NCBI GenBank assembly: GCA_002490425.1
Contig: DKTZ01000043.1
Span: 14,998-78,997, forward strand
Origin: Ruminococcaceae bacterium UBA7217
GTDB lineage: Bacteria > Bacillota > Clostridia > Oscillospirales > Acutalibacteraceae
Reading direction: 5' to 3'
Length of the DNA stretch: 64,000 nt
The notes under the pieces are model-generated. The model was given only the letters and a program-made list of their open reading frames with translations, had not been told where the DNA came from and did not search any database. The stretch's first letter is position 1. Each line of letters begins with the position of its first letter. Below are positions 52,986 through 60,904 of this stretch, piece after piece. The position numbers and the translations under genes were made by a program.

Positions 52986-53145
52986 AATCGGAGCAACGCT
53001 CCTGCTTTGCTTGCAAATAGCAGAGCTTGCGACCGATTGCAACCTGTGCAGGGAGCGTTAGCTCCTCGGGGTTTCAGTGTGAGATTATAACTCCCACTGA
53101 AATTCCAATATGGCTCCCGCCGCCTATAGAGGCGGGGGACATCTG
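52986..53145 (+). other. structured leader or repeat element upstream of murA
   Basis: The 428-bp gap before murA holds a chain of stems: AATCGG (52986-52991) with CCGATT (about 53032-53037) closing a branch that contains GGAGC/GCTCC and CTGCT/AGCAG; then GGAGC-GTTA-GCTCC (53052-53065); TCAGTG / CACTGA (about 53074-53100); and CCCGCC / GGCGGG (about 53117-53135). Much more GC-rich than its flanks. It may be an RNA leader transcribed with murA or a mobile-element remnant. No protein gene is present. Confidence 0.55.
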
Positions 53146-53183
53146 CACTTAGAGTATATTTTGTTTTGAGGGGGGACGAGCCC

Positions 53184-54476
53184 TTGGAAAAAATCATAAT
53201 AAACGGCGGAAATGCTCTTCACGGCGAGGTTGAAATCAGCGGAGCTAAAAACGCCGTAGTTGCGATTATTCCGGCTACACTTCTCGCAGAAGATGTTTGC
53301 AGAATTGAAAATATTCCAAGCATCAGCGACGTTAATGTAATGATTAAAATTCTGCAGCAATTGGGCGCAGAAATTAAAATGATAAATAAAAGCACACTTG
53401 AAATAGATACAAGGCACGTTTTTTCAGATAAAATCGGTCACGAAATGAGCAAGCAGATGCGAGCGTCATATTATTTCATAGGCGCACTTTTGGGCAGATT
53501 TAACCGTGCACGTGTTGCAATGCCAGGCGGCTGCTCGTTCGGCATTCGCCCTATTGACCAGCACATTAAAGGCTTTGAGGCATTGGGTGCAAATATCAGC
53601 ATTGATAAAACAGGTGTGCTTAACGCTGAGGCTGAAAAGCTTATCGGCAGCAGCATAAATTTTGACGTTGTTTCGGTCGGCGCTACAATAAATCTAATGC
53701 TCGCGGCAGTCAAGGCAAAGGGACTTACAATTATTGAGCCTGCGGCAAAGGAACCGCATATTGTTGACCTTGCAAACTTCCTCAACTCTATGGGGGCGGA
53801 CATAAGAGGCGCAGGTACTGATACAATAAAAATCCGAGGGGTCGAAAAGCTTCACGGCTGTGAATATGCAATAATTCCCGACCAGATTGAGGCGGGCACA
53901 TATATGGTTGCGGCGGCAGCAACAAACGGCGATGTACTGATTAAAAATGTTATCCCAAAGCACCTTGAGTCAATTTCCGCAAAGCTTGTGGAGTGCGGAG
54001 TGCTTGTTGAAGAATTTGACGACAGTATTCATATTAAAGGGACAAGCAGACCGAATCACTGCAATGTTAAAACAATGCCCCACCCGGGTTTTCCGACGGA
54101 TATGCAGCCGCAGCTCGCAGTTCTTCTGTCAATTGCCAACGGTAACAGTATGATTTCCGAGAGTGTGTGGGATAACCGTTTCCGTTACACTGAACAGCTT
54201 ATTCGTATGGGCGCTAAAATTGCGGTTGACGGTAAATCTGCATTCATTGAGGGTACGGATTCACTGCACGGTGCACCCGTCAGAGCGGACGACCTTCGTG
54301 CAGGGGCGGCAATGGTAATTGCAGGTCTTGTGGCTGAGGGCACTACTGAGATTGAAGAAATTTATCACATCAAACGCGGATATGACCATATAATTGAGAA
54401 ATTACAATCCCTGGGCGCTGATATTTATCTCCGTGATGACCCTGACAACACGGGTGCGGTTTTAGAGGTAGGTTAA
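53184..54476 (+). CDS. murA: UDP-N-acetylglucosamine 1-carboxyvinyltransferase
   Basis: First committed step of peptidoglycan synthesis: transfers enolpyruvate from PEP to UDP-GlcNAc. 430 aa. Catalytic Cys near residue 117 in MPGGCSFGIRPIDQH, so it should be fosfomycin-sensitive; substrate residues in GAKNAVVAIIPATLL and EPAAKEPHIVDLANFLN are present. TTG at 53184 is chosen because GAGGGGGG lies 8 nt upstream and the protein then starts MEKIIINGG, as the family does. It has its own terminator. Confidence 0.95.
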   Translation: MEKIIINGGNALHGEVEISGAKNAVVAIIPATLLAEDVCRIENIPSISDVNVMIKILQQLGAEIKMINKSTLEIDTRHVFSDKIGHEMSKQMRASYYFIGALLGRFNRARVAMPGGCSFGIRPIDQHIKGFEALGANISIDKTGVLNAEAEKLIGSSINFDVVSVGATINLMLAAVKAKGLTIIEPAAKEPHIVDLANFLNSMGADIRGAGTDTIKIRGVEKLHGCEYAIIPDQIEAGTYMVAAAATNGDVLIKNVIPKHLESISAKLVECGVLVEEFDDSIHIKGTSRPNHCNVKTMPHPGFPTDMQPQLAVLLSIANGNSMISESVWDNRFRYTEQLIRMGAKIAVDGKSAFIEGTDSLHGAPVRADDLRAGAAMVIAGLVAEGTTEIEEIYHIKRGYDHIIEKLQSLGADIYLRDDPDNTGAVLEVG

Positions 54477-54491
54477 TGCAGTTAAAGATTT

Positions 54492-54523
54492 GGCGAATCA
54501 AGTAATTCTTGATTCGCCTTTTT
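54492..54523 (+). terminator. intrinsic terminator after murA
   Basis: 11-bp stem GGCGAATCAAG / CTTGATTCGCC with a 5-nt loop and a T5 tail. Confidence 0.9.
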
Positions 54524-54548
54524 AGTATAGAAAGAGAAAGGCAGAAAA

Positions 54549-55340
54549 ATGGCTAAATTTTGTCCCCTGTTTTCAGGGTCGTCGGGCAACTCGACTTACA
54601 TAGGCTCAGGCTCTGACGGCATTTTAATAGACGCAGGCGTCTCGGCGAGAGCGCTTGAGCAGTCGCTTTGGCGAATAGGCGTTAATACTGAAAATGTAAA
54701 AAATATATTTATAACTCACGAACATTCCGACCATGTAAAAGGACTTCGTGTATTCACAAAGAAATTCCCCTGCAAAGTGTTTATGACCGAGGGTACATAC
54801 AGCGCTCTTTCGGAAACGGACGCTCTTCAAAATGCAAAAGAGTGCATAATAATTCCCGAAAACGGCGTTGAAATCGGTAATATGTGCATAAAAAGCTTTC
54901 ACACATCTCACGACACAAAAGAGCCGTGCGGATATACAATAGAGCTTGCCAACGGCAGAAAAATGGCGGTGGTTACGGATTTGGGCGTTGTTACCACCGA
55001 GGTTTTGGGAGCGGCCCTCGGCTCGGATTTAGTGCTTATTGAGTCAAATCACGATGTTAATATGCTTCAATGCGGAAATTATCCTTATATGCTTCAGCGT
55101 CGTATTTTGGGCGCAAAGGGACATTTGTCCAACGATGCGTGCGCCGAAATGTGCATAAAGCTTGTGCGAAAAGGCGCAACAAGGCTGATTTTGGGGCACC
55201 TTAGCCGAGATAACAATATTCCCGCTCTCGCCTATCAGACAACTGAGTCTGCGCTTTCAGGCATTGGCGCAAAAGAGGGTACGGATTATCTTATCCGTGT
55301 TGCAAAGCCCGAATGGGACGAAAAGGCGATGATATTATGA
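54549..55340 (+). CDS. metallo-beta-lactamase-fold hydrolase, WalJ/YycJ-like
   Basis: 263-aa MBL-fold protein. N-terminal LFSGSSGNSTYIG and the metal motif THEHSDHVKG (HxHxDH, about 57-66), later His in SFHTSHDT and Asp in VVTDLG, all in YycJ/WalJ order. YycJ-type proteins have been linked to cell-wall/DNA-repair coordination and exonuclease activity. The next gene is rlmH, as in the wal locus of many Firmicutes. AAAGGCAG precedes the ATG. Confidence 0.9.
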   Translation: MAKFCPLFSGSSGNSTYIGSGSDGILIDAGVSARALEQSLWRIGVNTENVKNIFITHEHSDHVKGLRVFTKKFPCKVFMTEGTYSALSETDALQNAKECIIIPENGVEIGNMCIKSFHTSHDTKEPCGYTIELANGRKMAVVTDLGVVTTEVLGAALGSDLVLIESNHDVNMLQCGNYPYMLQRRILGAKGHLSNDACAEMCIKLVRKGATRLILGHLSRDNNIPALAYQTTESALSGIGAKEGTDYLIRVAKPEWDEKAMIL

Positions 55341-55819
55341 TGAATGTCCAGCTTATAGTTTCAGGCAAATTAAAGGAAAAATATATGAAAGATTTTTCGG
55401 TTGAATACGAAAAACGGCTTTCCGCCTTTTGCAAATTAACTGTTACGGAAATTGAGCCTGTGCGCCTTTCCGATAATCCGTCGGAAAAAGAAATTGAAAA
55501 TGCGCTAAAAAAAGAGGCAGATTTAATAAAAAGCAAAATGCAGGGAAATTCCTTTGTGTTTTCAATGTGCATTGAGGGAAAAGCGATTTCATCGGAAGAG
55601 CTGTCACGTAAAATTGAAAATATCGGCGTTTCGGGGCAAAATAATATAGTATTTATAATCGGAAGCTCCTTCGGACTTTCGGAGGAGATAAAAGCTAAGT
55701 CAGATGTCCGTCTTTCTATGTCGCCTATGACTTTTCCGCACAAGCTCGCCAGAATTATGCTTTTAGAGCAGGTTTACAGAGCGTTTTCAATATCTCACGG
55801 AAGTAAATATCATAAATAA
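55340..55819 (+). CDS. rlmH: 23S rRNA pseudouridine1915 N3-methyltransferase
   Basis: 159-aa SPOUT methyltransferase, the standard RlmH length, acting on Psi1915 of assembled ribosomes. Typical segments: VSGKLKEKYMKDFSVEYEKRL, VFSMCIEGKAISSEEL, the SAM knot FIIGSSFGLSEEIKAKSD and MTFPHKLARIMLLEQVYRAFSISHGSKYHK at the C terminus. Two ATGs (55337, 55340) overlap the walJ-like stop; the second gives the usual N terminus. Confidence 0.96.
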   Translation: MNVQLIVSGKLKEKYMKDFSVEYEKRLSAFCKLTVTEIEPVRLSDNPSEKEIENALKKEADLIKSKMQGNSFVFSMCIEGKAISSEELSRKIENIGVSGQNNIVFIIGSSFGLSEEIKAKSDVRLSMSPMTFPHKLARIMLLEQVYRAFSISHGSKYHK

Positions 55820-55918
55820 CGAAAAATCAGGCAAATATTTAAAAAAATACAACAGTTTGTTATTATTTTGTTAAAATTTAGGGGATATAATTTCCTTAAT
55901 AAATGAGGAGGTAAAAAT

Positions 55919-56614
55919 ATGTCAAAAGGAAAGATTCTTGTAGTTGACGACAATGCTAATATCTGCGATTTATTGCGTATGTATCTTGAAAAAGAGGGCT
56001 TTGAGGCAGTTATTGCAAATAACGGAAATGACGCAATCAAAGTCTTTGAAGAGAACTGTCCCGATTTGATTCTTCTTGATATTATGCTCCCTGAGCTTGA
56101 CGGCTGGCAGGTTTGCAGGGAAATAAGAAAAACGAGTGATGTTCCTATCATTATGTTAACGGCTAAAGACGAAACCTTTGACAAGGTTTTAGGGCTTGAG
56201 CTTGGCGCTGACGATTACATCACAAAGCCTTTCGATACAAAAGAGGTTGTTGCACGTGTTAAGGCGGTTCTGCGTCGTTCGGCGGGTAAGAATAATTCCG
56301 ATGTTAAAGAGGTTCATTACGATAAGCTGTCAATTAACCGCACAAATTACGAAATGAAGGTTAACGGAGTAGCGGTTGACACTCCGCCTAAAGAATTGGA
56401 GCTTATTTATCACCTTGCGTCAAATCCTGACAGAGTTTTCACAAGAGATCAGCTTCTTGACGAGGTTTGGGGCTTTGATTATTACGGCGACAGCAGAACG
56501 GTTGACGTTCACATTAAAAGACTCAGAGATAAACTTAAAGGAGTTTCACCCGAATGGGAGCTTTGCACAATCTGGAGTGTAGGCTATAAGTTTGAAACGC
56601 ATGGAAAAAAGTAA
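55919..56614 (+). CDS. OmpR/PhoB-family response regulator (WalR/PhoP-like)
   Basis: 231 aa. Receiver domain with DD near 10-11, phospho-acceptor Asp54 in LILLDIMLPE, and the TAKDE and KPFDTKEV segments; the C-terminal winged helix (about 130-230) includes ELELIYHLASNPDRVFTRDQLLDEVWGFDYYGDSRTVDVHIKRLR. AGGAGG lies 7 nt before the ATG. It overlaps the sensor-kinase gene. Position beside walJ-rlmH supports a WalR-like role in wall homeostasis (inference). Confidence 0.93.
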   Translation: MSKGKILVVDDNANICDLLRMYLEKEGFEAVIANNGNDAIKVFEENCPDLILLDIMLPELDGWQVCREIRKTSDVPIIMLTAKDETFDKVLGLELGADDYITKPFDTKEVVARVKAVLRRSAGKNNSDVKEVHYDKLSINRTNYEMKVNGVAVDTPPKELELIYHLASNPDRVFTRDQLLDEVWGFDYYGDSRTVDVHIKRLRDKLKGVSPEWELCTIWSVGYKFETHGKK

Positions 56615-58124
56615 TAAATTAAAAAGCTTTTGTGCTGACAGAGTTTCAAGGATAAAACGCTTTTTTACACATCTTCCTCTTTTTGCAAAATTTCTTGCAA
56701 TAATGACATCGCTGATATTAATCAGCTATTTGGTGCTTTCAACAGCACTTGTAGTGTTTATGTCAAATCACTGGACAAAAACACAGCGTAAAGCACTTAT
56801 GGAGAGCGTTACGACAAATGCACAGTACTGCGAGCGTATCCTTGAAAACTGCCAAACCGAAAGCGAAATACAAAGCGCAATGATACTCATTTGCAATAAT
56901 ATAGGCGTTGCGGCAAAATCAACCGATACAGATATGTTCCTGTGTAACACCGACGGCGATGTTATTGTGTGCAAGGACGCATTCCAAAACGGATATTCCT
57001 ATTCAGGTGAAATGGTTTGTTTTTCCCACAGGGGCTACAAAATGCCGTCTGCTGTTTTGAAAGAAGCAGAAAAAGGCGGATATTTTGCCGATGAAAAAAT
57101 ACAGGGACTTTACAGCGAAAAAACCTTTCTTGCGGGTGCACCCGTTAAAATTGGTGGAAAGGTTTATGCCTATGTCTTTTCAGCCGCTCCCGTGCAATAC
57201 AGCTTTAAAGAGTATACAAAAAATATTTTTAATATGTATGTTTCATCGGCACTTTTCTCAGCGGCACTGTCATTCATTGTGGTTTATGCTTTTACAGAAA
57301 AGCTGACAAATCCTCTCAGGCAGATGTCAAATGCTACAAAGGCTTATGCTAAGGGTGATTTCAGTCGGCGTGTCGATGTGAAGGGTAAGGATGAATTTGC
57401 GGATTTGTGTCAATCATTTAACCGAATGGCATCGTCGCTTTCGGTTATGGAGTCTTCCCGGCGAAGCTTTGTGGCGAATGTGTCACACGAACTTAAAACG
57501 CCGATGACCACAATTGACGGATTTATTAACGGTATGCTCGACGGCACAATCCCTGAGGAAAAGCGCGACGAGTATCTGAAAATTGTTTCGGATGAAGTCG
57601 GCAGGCTTTCACGTCTTGTAACCTCTATGCTCAATCTTTCAAAAATAGAGGCAGGCGAGCTTGAGCTTAAGCTTTCTGATTTTGATTTAAGCAATACGGC
57701 GGTTGCGTGTCTGCTGACATTCGAGCAGATGATAGAAAAGAAGCATATTGAAATTAAGGGACTTGAGAATCTTGAAAAAACCGTTGTTCACGGCGACAGC
57801 GATATGCTTTATCAGGTTGTTTATAATTTGATTGACAATGCGGTGAAATTTACTCCTGACGGCGGCAGTATCGAGATTTCGATTACTAAGAGTGCCCGAG
57901 GAGAAGTGCATTTTTGGATAAAAAATTCCGGCGCAGGTATACCGCCTGAGGAAATAGGCAGAATATTTGAAAGGTTTTACAAAGTAGATAAGTCACGAAG
58001 CTATGACACAAAGAGCGCAGGTCTTGGGCTTTACCTTTGCAAAACCATTATTGAAATGCACGGCGGCAATATCTATGTTCAGAGCGTTCAGAACGAATTT
58101 ACACAGTTCGGCTTTAAGCTTTAA
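56601..58124 (+). CDS. sensor histidine kinase (WalK-like without PAS)
   Basis: 507-aa membrane kinase: TM1 at about 28-54, an extracytoplasmic sensor (about 55-205), TM2 at about 208-230, HAMP (about 230-282), H-box FVANVSHELKTPMTT with His near 296, N-box DMLYQVVYNLIDNAVKF, G-boxes IKNSGAGIPPEEIGRIFERFY and SAGLGLYLCKTIIEMHGG. No PAS domain follows HAMP, unlike Bacillus WalK. ATG 56601 is chosen over an in-frame TTG 9 nt earlier. Paired with the overlapping response-regulator gene. Confidence 0.93.
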   Translation: MEKSNKLKSFCADRVSRIKRFFTHLPLFAKFLAIMTSLILISYLVLSTALVVFMSNHWTKTQRKALMESVTTNAQYCERILENCQTESEIQSAMILICNNIGVAAKSTDTDMFLCNTDGDVIVCKDAFQNGYSYSGEMVCFSHRGYKMPSAVLKEAEKGGYFADEKIQGLYSEKTFLAGAPVKIGGKVYAYVFSAAPVQYSFKEYTKNIFNMYVSSALFSAALSFIVVYAFTEKLTNPLRQMSNATKAYAKGDFSRRVDVKGKDEFADLCQSFNRMASSLSVMESSRRSFVANVSHELKTPMTTIDGFINGMLDGTIPEEKRDEYLKIVSDEVGRLSRLVTSMLNLSKIEAGELELKLSDFDLSNTAVACLLTFEQMIEKKHIEIKGLENLEKTVVHGDSDMLYQVVYNLIDNAVKFTPDGGSIEISITKSARGEVHFWIKNSGAGIPPEEIGRIFERFYKVDKSRSYDTKSAGLGLYLCKTIIEMHGGNIYVQSVQNEFTQFGFKL

Positions 58125-58143
58125 GCTTTAAGGAGATATATTT

Positions 58144-59589
58144 ATGGATAACAATTTTGAAAACAGCAACTCTTTTACAGAGGAAAACGGCAGTGAAAAC
58201 AGTGTGCCGAATGCGGAGAAGGCGGGCAATACCTTCTCGCAGAGCATAGGACCCGACAGTCAAAACACTACGGCTCAGTCACAGCAGTATACAGGCTCGC
58301 AAACAGGCGCACCGCCGTTTACCCCGCCGCCCTATACGTCTTACTATGACACAAATAACGGCTATTTCCGCTATGGGGCAGCTCCGCAGAAAAAGCAGGC
58401 GGAAAAGGTAAAATCCAAGAATAAAAAAATCGGCATTGCAGTTGCTGCTGCTATTATAGCAGTTTCGCTTATCTGCGTTTCGGTTCTTGGCGTATTCGCT
58501 TTGAGAAACAAAAAAGCAAATCTCGGGAATAACGACAATAAGGAAAAAATCGAGGCAGAGGTTCCGCTTGCGGACGCTGACAAGGGTAATGCCGCTGAAG
58601 GTACTGCACAGGCTATTTACCAAAAGGCTTATGAGTCAAATGTAGGCGTGCTTGTTTATGCAAATAATAAATCTACAATAGCGTCCGAGGGCTCGGGAGT
58701 TGTTTTACCCACGGTTATAAGCGGCGGCGACAGCAGTAAAACTTATATTGTAACCTGTGCACACGTGCTTGAAACCTCGTCTGCTTATAAAACGGTTGTC
58801 AGAACTCATGACGGCGAGCAGTATGACGCCAAAATTGTGGGTGTTGACAGAAAAACCGATATAGGAGTTATTTATGTTGAGAGTGCTGAGCTTAAAGCGG
58901 CTGAGTTTGCTTCTTCGTCAAACATTATGGTAGGCGATACGGTTTATGCGCTCGGAAATCCCGGCGGTTCAACCTTCTTCGGCTCATTTACAAACGGAAT
59001 GGTTTCCGCAATAGGCAGACCTGTTGACAGCCCCGTAGGTTATGAGGTTTCCTGTATTCAGCACACTGCCGCCATAAACCCCGGAAACTCAGGCGGTGCG
59101 CTTCTCAATTCATCAGGTCAGGTAATCGGAATTAACTCTTCAAAAATTGCCTCAACCGAATATGAGGGAATGGGCTTTGCAGTTCCGTCGGAAACTGTTA
59201 AGGAAATAGCTGAAAATATAATCGCAAACGGTTATGTAACAGGCAGAGCCGTTCTCGGCATAACTTATTATCCGTCAACATACAGTCAGGTTCATTCTGC
59301 AATTGTTCAGAGCCACGACCTTCCCTCAGGCTCTCTTATTATACGTTCAATATCCTCCCAAAGTGACCTTGCAAACAAGGACGTTAAAGAGGGCGATTTA
59401 GTAATCGGATTTAACGATAAAGACCTTGAGAATTACGCTGACTTGCTCGACTTTATAGAGAACAGCAGTGTTGGTGACAAGCTTACTCTTAAGATTTGCC
59501 GAATAGATCAAAACTATAAATTGAATATTTTTGAAGTTGAAACAAAGCTTGTTGAGGACACAGGAGATGTAATTGAAAATAACGGTTAA
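58144..59589 (+). CDS. htrA: HtrA/DegP-like membrane-anchored serine protease
   Basis: 481-aa quality-control protease: a polar, Gln/Pro-rich cytoplasmic N terminus (1-90), a transmembrane helix (about 96-120), a trypsin-like domain with His207 in VTCAHVLE, Asp239 in RKTDIGV and Ser316 in NPGNSGGALL, then one PDZ domain (about 385-475; KEGDLVIGFNDKDLENYADL). AAGGAGAT precedes the ATG. Directly follows the two-component genes, so it is a likely target or partner in envelope stress. Confidence 0.93.
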   Translation: MDNNFENSNSFTEENGSENSVPNAEKAGNTFSQSIGPDSQNTTAQSQQYTGSQTGAPPFTPPPYTSYYDTNNGYFRYGAAPQKKQAEKVKSKNKKIGIAVAAAIIAVSLICVSVLGVFALRNKKANLGNNDNKEKIEAEVPLADADKGNAAEGTAQAIYQKAYESNVGVLVYANNKSTIASEGSGVVLPTVISGGDSSKTYIVTCAHVLETSSAYKTVVRTHDGEQYDAKIVGVDRKTDIGVIYVESAELKAAEFASSSNIMVGDTVYALGNPGGSTFFGSFTNGMVSAIGRPVDSPVGYEVSCIQHTAAINPGNSGGALLNSSGQVIGINSSKIASTEYEGMGFAVPSETVKEIAENIIANGYVTGRAVLGITYYPSTYSQVHSAIVQSHDLPSGSLIIRSISSQSDLANKDVKEGDLVIGFNDKDLENYADLLDFIENSSVGDKLTLKICRIDQNYKLNIFEVETKLVEDTGDVIENNG

Positions 59590-59611
59590 GAACTGTTAAT
59601 TTAAATTAAGA

Positions 59612-59646
59612 AAAAAGGCTGAATTATATGAAAATTCAGTCTTTTT
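59612..59646 (+). terminator. intrinsic terminator after htrA
   Basis: 13-bp stem AAAAAGGCTGAAT / ATTCAGTCTTTTT (one G-T pair) with a 9-nt loop and T-run. It separates htrA from the RNA promoter downstream. Confidence 0.88.
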
Positions 59647-59713
59647 GTTGTAAATGGGCAAAAAATAGCCAAAATTTGTATAATGATTTTGTAATAATAT
59701 GCATTAAAAACTA

Positions 59714-59742
59714 TTTACAAAGGCAAAAAAATTTGTTAAAAT
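59714..59742 (+). promoter_or_regulatory. promoter for the candidate non-coding RNA
   Basis: TTTACA (59714-59719), exactly 17 bp, TAAAAT (59737-59742). The predicted transcript starts near 59749. No ribosome site or start codon of a credible gene follows. Confidence 0.72.
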
Positions 59743-59748
59743 ATATTC

Positions 59749-60250
59749 GGAAAGCTTGGCTCGGGTAAGTCGAAGCTTTCCGGGTGTCATAATTACGGCG
59801 GTTGCGGAGAATATTCTTTGGCAATGTAAGAGCAACGATGACCATTTATCCTGCTACTGTGAAGCTTATCTGCTTTCTAAGGCTTTGTGGGTTTTAACGC
59901 AGGGTGCTTGCAATTCATGCGGTGATTTTCGCCATGCTTTCATTTGTGGATTTTACCTTATGCTTTTATGAGGCCTCTGTCCGCGGCACATTATGTTAAG
60001 TTTTTGTTGCAACGCCATTATGAAATGTTATTTATTCCATAGCTTTTGATTCGGAAACTTTAGCAAAGCTGATTAGTTGTAAAATTATTCAGCCTGTTTC
60101 AGTGGAAGGGTCTTGAGCGAGGTTGGGGAGAGCTTGGTACACTCTTTCCGTTTCGGCGGCAGTAAGTTTCATTTTGTAGCGGTTAAAACTTTCGTTGTTT
60201 ATTATGAGGCCCAAGACGGCACATCGTAAGATGGAGCCGTCTTAAACTTT
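59749..60250 (+). ncRNA. candidate large structured non-coding RNA, unidentified
   Basis: About 500 nt between its own promoter and a terminator hairpin, in a 700-bp region with no credible protein gene. Composition is clearly richer in G and C than nearby intergenic DNA. It opens with a 10-bp stem (CGGAAAGCTT 59748-59757 / AAGCTTTCCG 59773-59782). A long-range pairing GGC-GTTGC (59797-59805, one bulged G) / GCAACGCC (60009-60016), GGAAGGG (60104-60110) / TCTTTCC (60143-60149), and local GGTGA/TCGCC (about 59920-59933) can form. ATGAGGCC occurs twice (about 59968 and 60204). Hallmarks of RNase P RNA, tmRNA, SRP RNA and common riboswitches were not found. Confidence 0.6.
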
Positions 60251-60254
60251 TTAT
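60213..60254 (+). terminator. 3' hairpin/terminator of the candidate RNA
   Basis: Two-part stem: AAGACGGC (60213-60220) / GCCGTCTT (60236-60243), and CATC-GTAA-GATG inside it with a GNRA-like tetraloop; followed by AAACTTTTT. Confidence 0.7.
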
Positions 60255-60266
60255 ATGCATTTTTTT

Positions 60267-60296
60267 GCCGAAGTGTTAATTTACTTCGGCATTTTT
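60267..60296. terminator. bidirectional terminator after spoVAC
   Basis: 8-bp stem GCCGAAGT / ACTTCGGC with a short AT loop, a T-run on each strand. It ends spoVAC (-) and backs up the RNA terminator (+). Confidence 0.85.
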
Positions 60297-60739
60297 TAAT
60301 AAATCTTGAAAATATAGGCAATAATACCGTATATTACCGCCGCCGCAGTGCCGTATGCAATGACAGGGCCTGCAACGGTGAAGATTTTTGCACCCGTGCC
60401 CATAATGATTCCCTCTGCCTTAAATTCAAGAGCAGGCGACACAACTGAGTTTGCAAAGCCTGTAATGGGGACAATTGTACCTGCACCTGCGTGCTTGGCA
60501 ATTTTGTCAAATACGCCTATTCCCGTCAGTATTGCAGTAAGAATTATAAGCACGGACGGCGTCATAGCCTTAACGTATTCTTCGTTAAAGCCTGCTTTCC
60601 CAAACAAATAATTCAGCACCTGCCCGAAAAGGCAGATAAGTCCGCCTATAAGGAACGCTTTAAGGCAGTTGAGAAATACCGGCGAATTAGGCGAAGCCTT
60701 TTTTGCCATTTTGTCATATTCTTTTCCTGTTGTTGACAT
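60296..60739 (-). CDS. spoVAC: stage V sporulation protein AC
   Basis: 147-aa membrane protein with four hydrophobic segments. Strong SpoVAC features: NCLKAFLIGGLICLFGQ, LTGIGVFDKIAKHAGAGTIVPITGFANSVVSPALEFKAEGIIMGTGAKIFTVAGPVI. It forms part of the dipicolinate/ion channel of the spore inner membrane. Normally it is followed by spoVAD and spoVAEB; here it stands alone, ended by a terminator. AAGGAG lies 9 nt before the ATG. Confidence 0.93.
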   Translation of the reverse strand: MSTTGKEYDKMAKKASPNSPVFLNCLKAFLIGGLICLFGQVLNYLFGKAGFNEEYVKAMTPSVLIILTAILTGIGVFDKIAKHAGAGTIVPITGFANSVVSPALEFKAEGIIMGTGAKIFTVAGPVIAYGTAAAVIYGIIAYIFKIY

Positions 60740-60820
60740 AAAAATTACTCCTTAAAATTATTTTAAAACAGAATTATTTTGTCAATATTTTAATTAAATA
60801 TTCTTTCGCTAACTTATACA

Positions 60821-60849
60821 TTGAAACGGAAAGAAAAATATGGTAAAAT
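60821..60849 (+). promoter_or_regulatory. promoter for the patatin operon
   Basis: TTGAAA (60821-60826), 17-bp spacer, TAAAAT (60844-60849), about 55 bp before the start codon. Confidence 0.68.
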
Positions 60850-60904
60850 TATAAAATAATAGAATTATTATGAATAATGGTTTACGTATTGAGAGGTGGC
60901 ACTT

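Noticed and set aside
59756..59971. A 71-codon open frame inside the candidate RNA region.
   Set aside because: It starts at TTG with no ribosome site, has an implausible composition with many Cys/His/Trp, and overlaps the predicted RNA stems.
60213..60243. Resemblance of the 3' hairpin to group II intron domain V.
   Set aside because: It has a tetraloop and a 2-nt bulge, but the AGC triad is missing and there is no intron-encoded protein or domain VI.
59749..60250. RNase P RNA, tmRNA, SRP RNA or 6S RNA.
   Set aside because: I looked for GAGGAAAGTCC/ACAGAA, a tRNA-like end with tag, and the CAGGTCCGGAAGGAAGCAGC loop, and found none of them.
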